Shown piece after piece: positions 53,106 to 62,543 of a DNA stretch of 64,000 bases (its first letter is position 1; every line of letters starts with the position of its first letter). The notes below the pieces were generated by a model. That model did no database searches and was not told the origin of the DNA. It saw only the letters and a list, made by a program, of their open reading frames with translations. A program made the position numbers and the translations under genes. The DNA is from Polaromonas sp. OV174 (GTDB lineage Bacteria; Pseudomonadota; Gammaproteobacteria; Burkholderiales; Burkholderiaceae_C). The stretch spans positions 1 through 64,000 of the forward strand of contig NZ_FOKZ01000012.1 in assembly GCF_900112285.1 (NCBI RefSeq), read 5' to 3'.

Positions 53106-53582
53106 TCAGTGAGAGGAGGGCGGCACCGGCATCAGGTGCTTTTCGATGGTGAAGACGTTGCCGCGGACTGGGTGGCGCTGATAGTGCTGGCGGTCGGACA
53201 GTCGCCGGATCAGGTGCACGCCCAAACCGCCCAGCGCGCGTGCCTCGACCGGGCAGGAGGCATCCACCGGCGCGACCGCCAGCGGGTCGAAAGGCTGGCC
53301 CTGGTCTTCCAGCGTCACCACGATGCGGCGCGGACCGCCGTGATGCGCGATCTGAACCGCCAGCGTCAGCGGGCCGCTCTGGCCTGCGGGATAGGCGTAG
53401 TGCATGACATTCACGCAGGCCTCCTCGACGATGATCTGAAGGTCGTAGCATGTCGGCTCGTCGATCTGCTCGCGATGACACAGGGCAGCAACCACGGCCA
53501 GCAGCGCCGGCAGGTTGGCGAGCTCGGCGCCACACGCAAGACTATCGCTCGCGCCAGTGGGCAAGGTGCGGCAGCCTGTCAT
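53106..53582 (-). CDS. RsbW-like anti-sigma factor kinase (HATPase)
   Basis: I start at ATG 53582, which overlaps the upstream kinase stop (ATGA). The 158-residue protein is a GHKL ATPase of the SpoIIAB/RsbW type: N-box IIVEEACVNVMHYAY (about 53-67), G1 box LEDQGQPFDP (about 92-101) and GLGVHLIRRL (about 121-130). It should phosphorylate the STAS Ser. The sigma factor or other target it would hold is not encoded nearby. Confidence 0.9.
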   Translation of the reverse strand: MTGCRTLPTGASDSLACGAELANLPALLAVVAALCHREQIDEPTCYDLQIIVEEACVNVMHYAYPAGQSGPLTLAVQIAHHGGPRRIVVTLEDQGQPFDPLAVAPVDASCPVEARALGGLGVHLIRRLSDRQHYQRHPVRGNVFTIEKHLMPVPPSSH

Positions 53583-55000
53583 TTCCCGTGCTCCAACGGT
53601 GTGCCCGATGGCGGTGATTCGGCCACATTTTCTGGTGGCGTCTGGGGCCCTTGCGATGGAACCGGCTGGGGCAGCCAGACGGTGAAGCATGAGCCCGCGC
53701 CGGGTGTGCTGCTCACTTCAATGTCTCCCCCCATCAGGCGGCACAGGCGGCGGCTGATCGCCAAGCCCAGGCCGCTGCCGCCGAAGGCGCGCGTGGTTCC
53801 CTCGTCGGCCTGCAGAAATGGCTGAAACAGCTTGCCGATCTCCTCGGGGCTCAGACCAATGCCGGTGTCTTCGACATCGAACTGGACTTCCCGCACGCCG
53901 GGCTGGCGCTCACGCATGGAAGCGCGCAGCTGTACATCCCCGTTGGCTGTGAACTTGGCTGCGTTGGACAGCAGCGCGATCAGCACTTGCCGCAAGCGCA
54001 GCGCATCCACATGGATCAGCACGAGGCCCGGTTGCACGTCGACTTGCAAACGGTTTGCGTTGGCGATCAGCATCGGCTGCACGGCGGCCTCGACGGACGA
54101 CAGCAGGCCGCGCAGGTCACAGTCCTCGAGGTTGAGTTGGACTTTGTTGGCATCCAGCCGGGTCAGGTCCAGCACGGCGTTGATCATGGCTAGCAAATCT
54201 TTCGCCGCATATTTGATGCGGCCAAGGTCGGCGCGGGCCGCGGGGGAGGTGCTGTCAGCCAGTTCTTCTTCGAGCAACTCGGCGTAGCCGATCACGGCAT
54301 TGAGCGGTGTTCGCAGCTCATGGCTCATGTTCGCCAGAAAAGCGCTCTTGGCCTTGTTGGCCAGCACCGCCTCCTGCCGCGCTTGTTCGAGGTGCAAGGC
54401 CTGGGCTTCGATCTCGCGATTGCGCTCTTGCAATGCCGCGCGTGTCCTGGCGGTGCGCAGCGATTCGGCGTAAATCGCATGGCCGAACAACGACAAATAG
54501 AGCGCTGCTGCCACAGCCGACAAGGCAATGGTCAGCAAGGAGGTGTCTGGGCGGAACTCGAAACCAGTTGCGGCGGCGCCGGTGATGATTCCGAGCGCCA
54601 GTGCAACCAGTCCTCGTACGGCGTGGCGTCCTCCACCCGAACCGAGGTTTGATGCGTGCATGGCCCCTCCCAGGGCGACGATGATCCAGGGGTTCAGGCC
54701 CGAGAGTCCGCCGTAGACCCCGATCAGGAAAGAGTCGACCAGCAAGGCGCGCATCTCGCTGCGCTTGCCATCAATGGCGCGACAACTCAGCCAGTAGGCG
54801 AGATGCGGCCACGTCAGCATGACCAGCCCCGCCCACAACAGCGCTGTCGGCGGCTGCGTGGTGAAGACTGAGCCGAGCAACAGGCCGGCCGCCAAATGGG
54901 CACCGATGCGCACCGGGTAGTTCACGCGCACCCCGCCATACAGCCGCCGTGGCGCGGCCGACACGTCCGTCGCCGCCGGCAAGCCAGGCAGCGCCGTCAT
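53579..55000 (-). CDS. MASE2-type membrane sensor histidine kinase
   Basis: The 473-residue protein has an N-terminal MASE2-like membrane domain (about 28-175, several hydrophobic segments, starting YPVRIGAHLAAGLLLG) and a coiled linker. A HisKA domain with phospho-His in [12 protein letters not shown] (about 226-237) and a HATPase domain ([23 protein letters not shown]) follow. It overlaps the receiver gene upstream and the RsbW-like gene downstream by 4 bases each. It is a close paralogue of the kinase at 55358-56746. Confidence 0.9.
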   Translation of the reverse strand: MTALPGLPAATDVSAAPRRLYGGVRVNYPVRIGAHLAAGLLLGSVFTTQPPTALLWAGLVMLTWPHLAYWLSCRAIDGKRSEMRALLVDSFLIGVYGGLSGLNPWIIVALGGAMHASNLGSGGGRHAVRGLVALALGIITGAAATGFEFRPDTSLLTIALSAVAAALYLSLFGHAIYAESLRTARTRAALQERNREIEAQALHLEQARQEAVLANKAKSAFLANMSHELRTPLNAVIGYAELLEEELADSTSPAARADLGRIKYAAKDLLAMINAVLDLTRLDANKVQLNLEDCDLRGLLSSVEAAVQPMLIANANRLQVDVQPGLVLIHVDALRLRQVLIALLSNAAKFTANGDVQLRASMRERQPGVREVQFDVEDTGIGLSPEEIGKLFQPFLQADEGTTRAFGGSGLGLAISRRLCRLMGGDIEVSSTPGAGSCFTVWLPQPVPSQGPQTPPENVAESPPSGTPLEHGK

Positions 55001-55356
55001 AGCAGCGCCTCGATCTTCGCCAGCAATCGTTCGAGTTCGATCGGCTTGGTGTCGAAATCGTCACAACCGGCGTCCAGCGCGCGCTGGCGGTCCCCCTCCA
55101 TGGCGTGGGCGGTAAGCGCGATCACCGGGATTTCGCGCATATCGGGGTCGGCCTTCAGGCGACGCGTGGCCTCCCAGCCGTCCATCACCGGCAGGCTCAT
55201 GTCCATCAGGATCAGCGCCGGCCGGGAGTTCGCCGCCATGCGCAAGGCCGTCGCGCCGTCGAAGGCCATCACCACCTCGTAACCGCGCCGCAGCAACCGC
55301 CGCGACAGCATGTCCCGATTGAGTTCGTTGTCTTCGACCAACAGAATCTTGGGCAT
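54997..55356 (-). CDS. stand-alone response regulator receiver (CheY-like)
   Basis: The 119-residue receiver has the acidic pocket VEDNELNRD (8-16), phospho-Asp52 in ILMDMSLPVMDGWE, a Thr/Ala switch in ALTAHAMEGD and a C-terminal Lys in FDTKPIELE (about 105). With no output domain it probably relays phosphate between the two kinases and the receiver-PP2C protein. It lies between the two kinase genes, 1 base from the first and overlapping the second. Confidence 0.92.
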   Translation of the reverse strand: MPKILLVEDNELNRDMLSRRLLRRGYEVVMAFDGATALRMAANSRPALILMDMSLPVMDGWEATRRLKADPDMREIPVIALTAHAMEGDRQRALDAGCDDFDTKPIELERLLAKIEALL

Positions 55357-55357
55357 G

Positions 55358-56746
<1,389 letters not shown>

Positions 56747-56929
56747 GGCAGGGCTCTGTGTAGATCCATGGTGGATGACGCCAGCTATACGCTGGTGTTG
56801 CTATCCAACACCAGCCTGGAAATCACCACGACTCCTGACCTTGGGAATGCCGATGTTCATGCTGCGAATCTCTCAAAATGGGTGAGCAACCCACGTGGGA
56901 GAGTTGCTACAGGACAACGTCAAAAATTA

Positions 56930-56947
56930 TTGTAATACGAATTACAA
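56930..56947. promoter_or_regulatory. LacI-type operator candidate upstream of the kinase operon
   Basis: TTGTAATACGAATTACAA has perfect 7-base arms. Its reverse complement contains TAATTCGTATTA, identical to the core of the site at 58229-58245 beside the lacI-type gene. Confidence 0.6.
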
Positions 56948-57011
56948 AACAATTTCATTGTTGCCGACGAGGGCAGGGGAGAATGGCGGCCACCGTTGCG
57001 ACGGCGCAGAA

Positions 57012-57075
57012 TGCTATTGTTTCAATAGCTGTTTGCGCTGTAGCAGCAAGCGTTACAGGCCTTTTTTCTTTAAAT
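57012..57075 (+). repeat. dispersed repeat A copy, intergenic
   Basis: TGCTATTGTTTCAATAGCTG, TTTGCGCTGTAGCAGCAAGC and GTTACAGGCCTTTTTTCTTT resemble the copy at 16508-16572. The last part ends in a T-run and could terminate transcription. Confidence 0.55.
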
Positions 57076-57163
57076 TATTCAGAAAACGCGATCAGTTGCA
57101 GCAGTCGGCCAGCGCCATCGATCCGATGGCCAGTGCCACGCTGATTGCCGCGCGTTACGTTGG

Positions 57164-58162
57164 CTACAAGGGCTGGATGTGCACGGCCTTGGCCAAGGCT
57201 TGCAGCTTCACGGTGTCTGCGCTGTAAAAGTGAGCTGCCTCAAGCAGTGACATCGGGGAGGGCACCGCACCACCGGCGGCATCGATGGCCTTGCGCACAT
57301 CTGCATCGCCGAGCGCGTCGGTGACCACCTTGTGCATCTGCGCGCTGGCGCTTTCGCTCATCGCGGCCGGTACCAGCAGACCGACCCAGATGCTTGGGCG
57401 ACCGACACTAGGCGCCGTCCGGCTTTCGTCAAAGGTCGCGGCGGCGGGGAAGCGCGCGAGCCGCTGCGCCGATGAGACGCCCAGCACCTTCATCCGGCCA
57501 CCAGAGACCATGCTGCCCAGCAGCGCGTCTACGGGCAGCATCGTTAAGTCGATGCTGCCGCCCTGAAGGTCGGTCAGCATGGGCATGCCGCCGCGGTAGG
57601 GCACGTGCGTGGCTTGGATGCCCGTGGCGGACAGCAGCTTCTCCGTCACTAGGTGGAATAAGGATCCCTGCCCAGTACTGCCATAGCTAAGCGGCCTGTT
57701 GCCGCTGCCCTCGCGTTTGCGCGCCAACGCAACGAGTTCGTCCAGATTGTTCGCGGGCAAGTCGCTGCGCGCGTACAGCGCTAGCGGTGAATTGTTCAGC
57801 ACGCCCAAGAGCCGGAAATCCGTGGCTTTGTATCGCACAGCGCGCAAGGTCAGCGGCGCCAGTACGGTTTCGGAAGGGGACCCCACAAAGAGGGTGGAGC
57901 CGTCAGGCACGGCCGCCAGCAAGCGATTGGCCGCTATGGAGCCGCTCGCACCGGATATGTTTTCGACTACCGCGACACGCCCGAGCCCCCGACCCAGCGC
58001 AGGCGCAACGGCGCGAGCGAAGATATCGGTCACGCCGCCGGCAGGTTGCGCCACCAAGATGGTGAGATGGCCGCTGGGGGTCTGGGCGCGAAGGTGAGGG
58101 GCGACAGTGAACGAAGCTGCGCCCATGCCCCATAAGGCGAATGCGCGACGGGAGATGTTCAT
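57164..58162 (-). CDS. Bug/TctC-family solute-binding protein
   Basis: The 332-residue periplasmic receptor has a Tat-like signal (SRRAFALWGMGAASFTVAPHLRA, about 4-26) and the Bug fold: VAQPAGGVTDIFAR (about 37-50), VENISGASG, GSTGQGSLFHL (about 160) and HVPYRGG (about 186). Such proteins bind small carboxylates for tripartite tricarboxylate transporters or for sensing; no TctA/B genes are adjacent. It is divergent from a LacI regulator and has a candidate operator 67 bases upstream. Confidence 0.92.
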   Translation of the reverse strand: MNISRRAFALWGMGAASFTVAPHLRAQTPSGHLTILVAQPAGGVTDIFARAVAPALGRGLGRVAVVENISGASGSIAANRLLAAVPDGSTLFVGSPSETVLAPLTLRAVRYKATDFRLLGVLNNSPLALYARSDLPANNLDELVALARKREGSGNRPLSYGSTGQGSLFHLVTEKLLSATGIQATHVPYRGGMPMLTDLQGGSIDLTMLPVDALLGSMVSGGRMKVLGVSSAQRLARFPAAATFDESRTAPSVGRPSIWVGLLVPAAMSESASAQMHKVVTDALGDADVRKAIDAAGGAVPSPMSLLEAAHFYSADTVKLQALAKAVHIQPL

Positions 58163-58228
58163 GGCGAAATCCTCTGTTTTTTCAGGACATCATCCGGACT
58201 GATGTTCCCAGAGATCAGACGGGGAGGG

Positions 58229-58245
58229 ATAATAATTCGTATTAT
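58229..58245. promoter_or_regulatory. LacI-type operator candidate in the Bug-lacI spacer
   Basis: ATAATA-ATTCG-TATTAT is a perfect dyad sharing TAATTCGTATTA with the site at 56930-56947. It lies between the divergent Bug and regulator genes, well placed to control both. Confidence 0.65.
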
Positions 58246-58260
58246 GGGTTGCAATCAAGC

Positions 58261-59355
58261 ATGAAGAATTCAACGAGCCCCCAACAAGTACCGCCCGCCG
58301 AAACCAGTCACTTGTCCGCCGCCGTGAACAAAGCCGAGGCGCCTGCGGAGGCCTTGCGACGCCCCACGCAGCGCGACATCGCCGTTGCAACCGGCATGTC
58401 GCAGACCGCCGTGTCCTTGGTACTTAACCGCGTGGAGCCGTGTACGGTGTCTGCGGAGGTGCGCGAACGCATATTGCAAACCGCACAGCAACTCGGTTAT
58501 GTCCCCAACCGAGTGGCCAGAAATCTCAAGTCTGCACGCACGCGCACGCTGGCTTGCATAGTCCCCGACATTACGAATCCAACCTACCCGGCCCTGGTGC
58601 GGGGTTTCCAGTCCGCCGCCGATGCGGCGGGATACGACACCATGATCTTTGACACCGACGGCACGCCCGAGCGCGAGCGCCGGGCGTTGCAGTGGCTGGC
58701 GCAGGGGCATGTGGACGGCGTGCTGGCGGTGTTCTTTCATCTTGACGAAGCCGAGCTGCTGACGGCAGTGCGCGGACGCGTTGCCATGGTTCAGGTGGAA
58801 AGCCAGGCGTACAGACCCTCACCCTACATCGACAAGGTCTATATCGACAACGCGGCGGCGGCGCAGGCCATGACGCAAGTCCTGATCGACAAAGGGCACC
58901 AACGCATCGCCATGCTGTCCTGCCCGATAGGCCCGGGCGCTGAGCGCCAACGCGGTTTTCATGCCGCGATGCAGAAAGCAGGGCTAGCGCCCCACATCAT
59001 CGCCGCCGATGATTTCACGCAAGCCGCAGGTGCGCGCGCCATGGCAGCCGAATTGGCTGGAGACTTCCGCTACAGCGCCGTATTCGCTGCCAACGACCTG
59101 CTGGCCATCGGCACCATGGCAACACTGCGCGCGGCTGGGCGACGCGTTCCCGACGATGTCGCGGTAGCCGGCTTCGATGACATTCCCTCAGCGCAATTGC
59201 TGCAGCCAGCGTTAACCACGGTGCGCCGATCCGAACAGGCCATGGGCCACTTTGCAGCCGAGTTGCTGATCGCACGACTGGATGGCCCCGATACGGGCCG
59301 ACCGGGCCGTGGCTTCGAGCTGCCTTTCCAGTTGGTCCTGCGCGATTCAGCCTGA
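58261..59355 (+). CDS. LacI-family transcriptional regulator
   Basis: From ATG 58261 the 364-residue protein has a 35-residue leader, then the LacI helix-turn-helix (about 38-60: TQRDIAVATGMSQTAVSLVLNR) and hinge helix (RVARNLKSARTRTLA). A periplasmic-binding-protein-like sensor domain (about 92-360) follows, with FAANDLLAIGTMATLRAAGRRVPDDVAVAGFDD-type blocks (only part is typical in length). The effector is probably the solute handled by the neighbouring Bug protein (inference). Confidence 0.93.
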   Translation: MKNSTSPQQVPPAETSHLSAAVNKAEAPAEALRRPTQRDIAVATGMSQTAVSLVLNRVEPCTVSAEVRERILQTAQQLGYVPNRVARNLKSARTRTLACIVPDITNPTYPALVRGFQSAADAAGYDTMIFDTDGTPERERRALQWLAQGHVDGVLAVFFHLDEAELLTAVRGRVAMVQVESQAYRPSPYIDKVYIDNAAAAQAMTQVLIDKGHQRIAMLSCPIGPGAERQRGFHAAMQKAGLAPHIIAADDFTQAAGARAMAAELAGDFRYSAVFAANDLLAIGTMATLRAAGRRVPDDVAVAGFDDIPSAQLLQPALTTVRRSEQAMGHFAAELLIARLDGPDTGRPGRGFELPFQLVLRDSA

Positions 59356-59933
59356 TCGGAGGGTCGCCATTGACGAAACAGATAGCATTGTTGTCCATGA
59401 GTCGCACAACGAGTCTGTCCATACTCGCGAGTTCTGTTTTTGAAAGATACTGAATTCGGGCCACAAACCCCTTCAAACGCACAAAAGCAAAGTCCATTGC
59501 GTACTTTCAACGCGTCGGCGAATTGGCCTACATCGACACCATGGCCTCCGTGACGTTGGTTCAGTTGCGCGGTGCGGTCTTCGAGAACGTCCGCCGGCAA
59601 AACGCCGATATTGATCTCAGGTCGATTTTTTCGAGGATTTACCTCGTGAAATTTCCATCTATAACCCCCTATCCGGGTGTAAGGTCGGACACAGTCATGC
59701 TCAAGGCCTGCGCAGTCATGCAGCTCAGCCGCGTGAGGGTATAGCGTTACTAGTTTGTGGCGCTTGGTGACACGGCGATGGTCATGTGAGTGTCCACTTT
59801 GCGCTTCACTTAGAACACTAGCAGTGTTAAGGGCCATTAAAACGCGAGGAGATTGCGTCTTGGCCAGTAAACGTCAAAATACTGATCAAAGCAGCAGTTA
59901 TCTTTTCGATGACCCTAAAGGCAGCCTTGCATC
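59356..59933. other. 578-base region without a convincing gene
   Basis: Several short frames exist on both strands, but none shows a ribosome site plus family-like sequence; the stretch reads like degenerate mobile-element DNA. A perfect dyad AACACT-AGC-AGTGTT lies at 59814-59828. GAGGAG at 59848-59853 precedes a TTG-initiated 25-codon frame that ends in an ATGA overlap with the next gene. Confidence 0.45.
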
Positions 59934-60185
59934 ATGACTAAAGAATCCAACCCCGAGTTTGACGAGAAGCGATTTAAAGAGGATAGAGCGGCCTGGTGCC
60001 GAACATACGTGCACGTTTGGTCTGATCTATCCGGGGGCGTTTACGACAAGGAAGCGATCGAGAACGCGGCCGACGAGCATTGGCAAAGAAGCCCGAATAG
60101 TGATCCGGTGCAAATAGCTACGATTGAATTCATCAAAGTAGACGGCAATCACAGTAGCGGTGAAGGGAACGACAATTCTGTCTGA
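59934..60185 (+). CDS. hypothetical acidic protein, 83 residues
   Basis: The product (FKEDRAAWCRTYVHVWSD in its first third, then DKEAIENAADEHW) is soluble, rich in Asp/Glu and aromatic residues, and looks like a genuine small protein. No ribosome site of its own is seen. Its ATG overlaps the stop of a short upstream frame, so translation may depend on coupling. No family is recognised. Confidence 0.55.
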   Translation: MTKESNPEFDEKRFKEDRAAWCRTYVHVWSDLSGGVYDKEAIENAADEHWQRSPNSDPVQIATIEFIKVDGNHSSGEGNDNSV

Positions 60186-60524
60186 ATATGACAAAAACTT
60201 GTCTGCCGCTTGAAATAACCAAGTGGTTGCTTTGGCTGCAATGAGATGTCAAATAAAAAATGATACCGCCCATCCACGATGACCGTATGGTGGGGAGCCT
60301 TGCCGCGCGGCTCGGATGAGTAGTGGCGCATCGTCATGCCACCGAATGCCAACTCAGTTCTTGACAAGTCTTAATTTAATTTGACAATGAATCACGTTCT
60401 TGTCATATCTAAAAAATACGACGAGAGCAGTTGTTTTTGCCACATAAGCCCACGTATGCAAGCGAACCATGCGCCCGCCGGGCTTCGTGGCAGATCTGGA
60501 TGTTCAATCGCATAGGAGACCGCC
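60186..60524. other. 339-base region, promoter side of the SYLF lipoprotein gene
   Basis: Two TTGACA boxes occur at about 60361-60366 and 60382-60387. The second has CATATC 17 bases later, a plausible sigma-70 promoter. A leftward frame at 60149-60337 (MTMRHYSSEPRGKAPHH...) could be a gene fragment but is not supported. Confidence 0.4.
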
Positions 60525-61106
60525 ATGCAAAAAAGGAATTTTTTGATTAAATCAGCAACAGTGTTGTGCACCACCGCACTAGCGCTTTCTGGCTGTACCT
60601 CCACTCCTATGTCTGGTGCGAATACGCCCGCCAAGAAACAGGAAATCGATACCAGTGTGAATTCCACACTGACTAGGCTTTCCAGTACGGTGCCCGGTTC
60701 GCGCGAACTGGTTAACAAAGCGCGCGGCGTGCTGGTCTTTCCATCCGTGTTGGCTGCCGGCTTCGGAGTCGGCGGCGAATACGGTGAAGGCGCGTTGCGC
60801 ATAGGCGGCAAGACCGTCGATTACTACAGTACTGCGACTGCTTCGTTCGGACTGCAAATTGGCGCGCAATCCAAGGCCGTCATCTTCTTGTTCATGACAC
60901 AGGAAGCACTGGACAAATTCCGCAGCAGCCAAGGGTGGACGGCCGGCGTCGATGCATCGGTGGCAGTCATTAAGGCTGGCGCCAATGGCGATGTCGACCT
61001 GAACACTGCCACACAACCAGTGAACGTTTTCGTCATGACCAACGCGGGACTGATGGCCAACCTCACCGTGGAAGGTACAAAAATCACCAAACTGAAGGCG
61101 CAATAA
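60525..61106 (+). CDS. SYLF/YSC84-domain lipoprotein
   Basis: The 193-residue protein has a lipoprotein signal peptide with lipobox LALSGC (about 19-24). An SYLF (lipid-binding, YSC84-like) domain (about 55-190) follows: NKARGVLVFPSVLAAGFGVGGEYGEGAL and QSKAVIFLFMTQEALDKF are its blocks. Bacterial members are periplasmic, outer-membrane-anchored and sometimes linked to envelope stress or pili (BPSL1445-like). It stands alone, followed by an integrase remnant. Confidence 0.88.
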   Translation: MQKRNFLIKSATVLCTTALALSGCTSTPMSGANTPAKKQEIDTSVNSTLTRLSSTVPGSRELVNKARGVLVFPSVLAAGFGVGGEYGEGALRIGGKTVDYYSTATASFGLQIGAQSKAVIFLFMTQEALDKFRSSQGWTAGVDASVAVIKAGANGDVDLNTATQPVNVFVMTNAGLMANLTVEGTKITKLKAQ

Positions 61107-61149
61107 CGACGATGTCGGCGGTGCGCAATACGCCCCATACGCCATAAAA

Positions 61150-61360
61150 TTCTGGACTATGACCCTCGATCCCTGCCAAGGCGCAGCGTTTTTTTAACAA
61201 TATCACTTCAGCAGCAGGGAAGAGCGCCTCACCGAAATGGCCGCCCTTGCAAATCCGCCTGGAGATAACCCCCGAGGCGATACCGCTGACCAACGCGGCC
61301 GCGGCCAGCAACAACTGGTCGTTCTTCGGCTGTTCGACCCCGACTGATTGGTCTTGGAAT
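61150..61360 (-). pseudogene. integrase remnant related to the 44512-45600 integrase
   Basis: Read leftward, SKTNQSG, then after a frameshift QPKNDQLLLAAAA, ICKGGHFGEAL and KKRCALAGIEG match the intact integrase segments SKTNQTG, RPENDKPLLGAAA, VRKGGQLGGAL and KKRCALAGVTG. The C-terminal catalytic part beyond this and the N-terminal half are missing. The IS3 element begins directly at the broken upstream side. Confidence 0.75.
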
Positions 61361-61401
61361 GGTAATCCCCCCGATTTCCACTGACGTCAGAAGTAGAGCG
61401 G

Positions 61402-62181
61402 TTATGCAGCCATGGCCAGGTGCTGCTTTGGGGTGAAACCGCCCAAGGCCATATTCGGGCGGTCGTGATTGTAGGACCACATCCACTGCGTGGCGAAGTC
61501 CTGAACCTCCTCAATACTGGACCAGTAATACTGGGACAACCATTCGTAGCGAACAGTTCGGTTGAACCGTTCGACATAAGCGTTTTGCTGAGGCTTGCCT
61601 GGCTGGATATATTCAAACCGAATGCCCCATTCCTTGGCCCAGTTCTGGATGGTGCCGCTGATGTTCTCCGGCCCGTTGTCGCAACGAATGACCTGTGGCT
61701 TGCCACGCCAGGAGATGATCTGCTTCAAAGCCCGGATCACCCGTTCTGACGGCAGCGAGAAGTCCACCTCAATGCCCAGTGCCTCGCGGTTGAAGTCATC
61801 AATGACATTGAACAATCGCAGGTTCCTGCCGTCTTCGAGCTTGTCGTGCATGAAGTCCATCGACCACACCTGATTGATGGCTTCTGGCACAGCCAAAGGC
61901 TCAGGCCTCTCACGCACCAGGCGCTTCCTGGGTTTGATGCGCAGGTTGAGTTCCAGCTCCCGGTAGATGCGGTACACCCGCTTGTGATTCCAGCCAAAGT
62001 TCTTGACATTGCGCAGATACAGGTAACACAGGCCAAATCCCCAGTTGCGGTGGTTATCCGTCAAGCGGATCAGCCAATCGGCAATGATCTCGTTTTCAGC
62101 GTTTTGCCTGGAGGTAGCAGGATTCACTGATCGAGAACACGGCACAGGCCAGCCGTATGGCGAGCCCACGCTGCTGTACAA
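61402..62181 (-). pseudogene. IS3-family transposase orfB, frameshifted
   Basis: The main part carries an integrase-core domain with the full DDE set: WSMDFM (Asp), RCDNGPE (Asp) and [11 protein letters not shown] (Glu). Its expected N-terminal part ([25 protein letters not shown]) lies in a different frame that hits TGA at 62096-62098, just before the catalytic frame ([16 protein letters not shown]) continues. A small deletion near 62096 is the simplest cause, so the copy is probably inactive. Confidence 0.75.
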
Positions 62182-62217
62182 CCTCTTTGGCCATCTCGCG
62201 CCTGCGAGACGGCCGTG

Positions 62218-62481
62218 CTACTTTTTTGCGAGGTACTCGTTGGCGATTTCAGCCTTGAGCTTCTCCTCCAAATACATCTTCTTGAGGCGCCGGTTCTCAT
62301 CTTCGAGCTCCTTCATGCGGGCCATCATGGAGGTGTCCATGCCGCCGAACTTGGCACGCCATTTGTAGAACGTAGCGCTGCTGATACCCAGCTCCCGGCA
62401 TATCTCCGGGACTGGCAGACCGGCTTCAACACGTTTCAAGGCAGCCATAATTTGGCTGTCGGTAAATCTTGACTTCTTCAC
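62218..62481 (-). CDS. IS3-family transposase orfA (helix-turn-helix)
   Basis: The 87-residue protein has the usual helix-turn-helix (QIMAALKRVEAGLPVPEICRELGIS, in part) and a leucine-zipper-like helix (ELEDENRRLKKMYLEEKL). It ends at an A6G run, a typical -1 frameshift site that would fuse it to orfB. orfA itself appears intact. Confidence 0.92.
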   Translation of the reverse strand: MKKSRFTDSQIMAALKRVEAGLPVPEICRELGISSATFYKWRAKFGGMDTSMMARMKELEDENRRLKKMYLEEKLKAEIANEYLAKK

Positions 62482-62543
62482 GCAGAACTTCCTTCTTGGA
62501 AAATTCTACTTCTGTGGTCTTTGGTTTATCGGGGGGATTACCG

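Larger units (their letters stand above)
56747..57163. other. 417-base intergenic region with operator and repeat
   Basis: The region between the kinase operon and the Bug gene (both leftward) holds a LacI-type operator candidate at 56930-56947 and a repeat A copy at about 57012-57075. No gene is seen. Confidence 0.5.
61361..62542 (-). mobile_element. IS3-family insertion sequence, about 1.18 kb
   Basis: The ends are GGTAATCCCCCCGAT (61361-61375) and its inverted copy ATCGGGGGGATTACC (62528-62542), 15 matching bases. Inside are orfA and a broken orfB. The flanks (GAAT left, GGCA right) show no target-site duplication. The left flank is an integrase remnant and the right flank a truncated glucan synthase gene. 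Confidence 0.88.

Noticed and set aside
59070..59837. A 255-codon leftward frame
   Set aside because: It overlaps the lacI-type gene antisense and has no recognisable domain; the unshared part looks degenerate.
60149..60337. Leftward frame starting MTMRHYSSEPRGKAPHH, about 62 codons
   Set aside because: The composition looks protein-like, but it overlaps the 59934-60185 gene, has no good ribosome site and no family match I can name; it may be a fragment.
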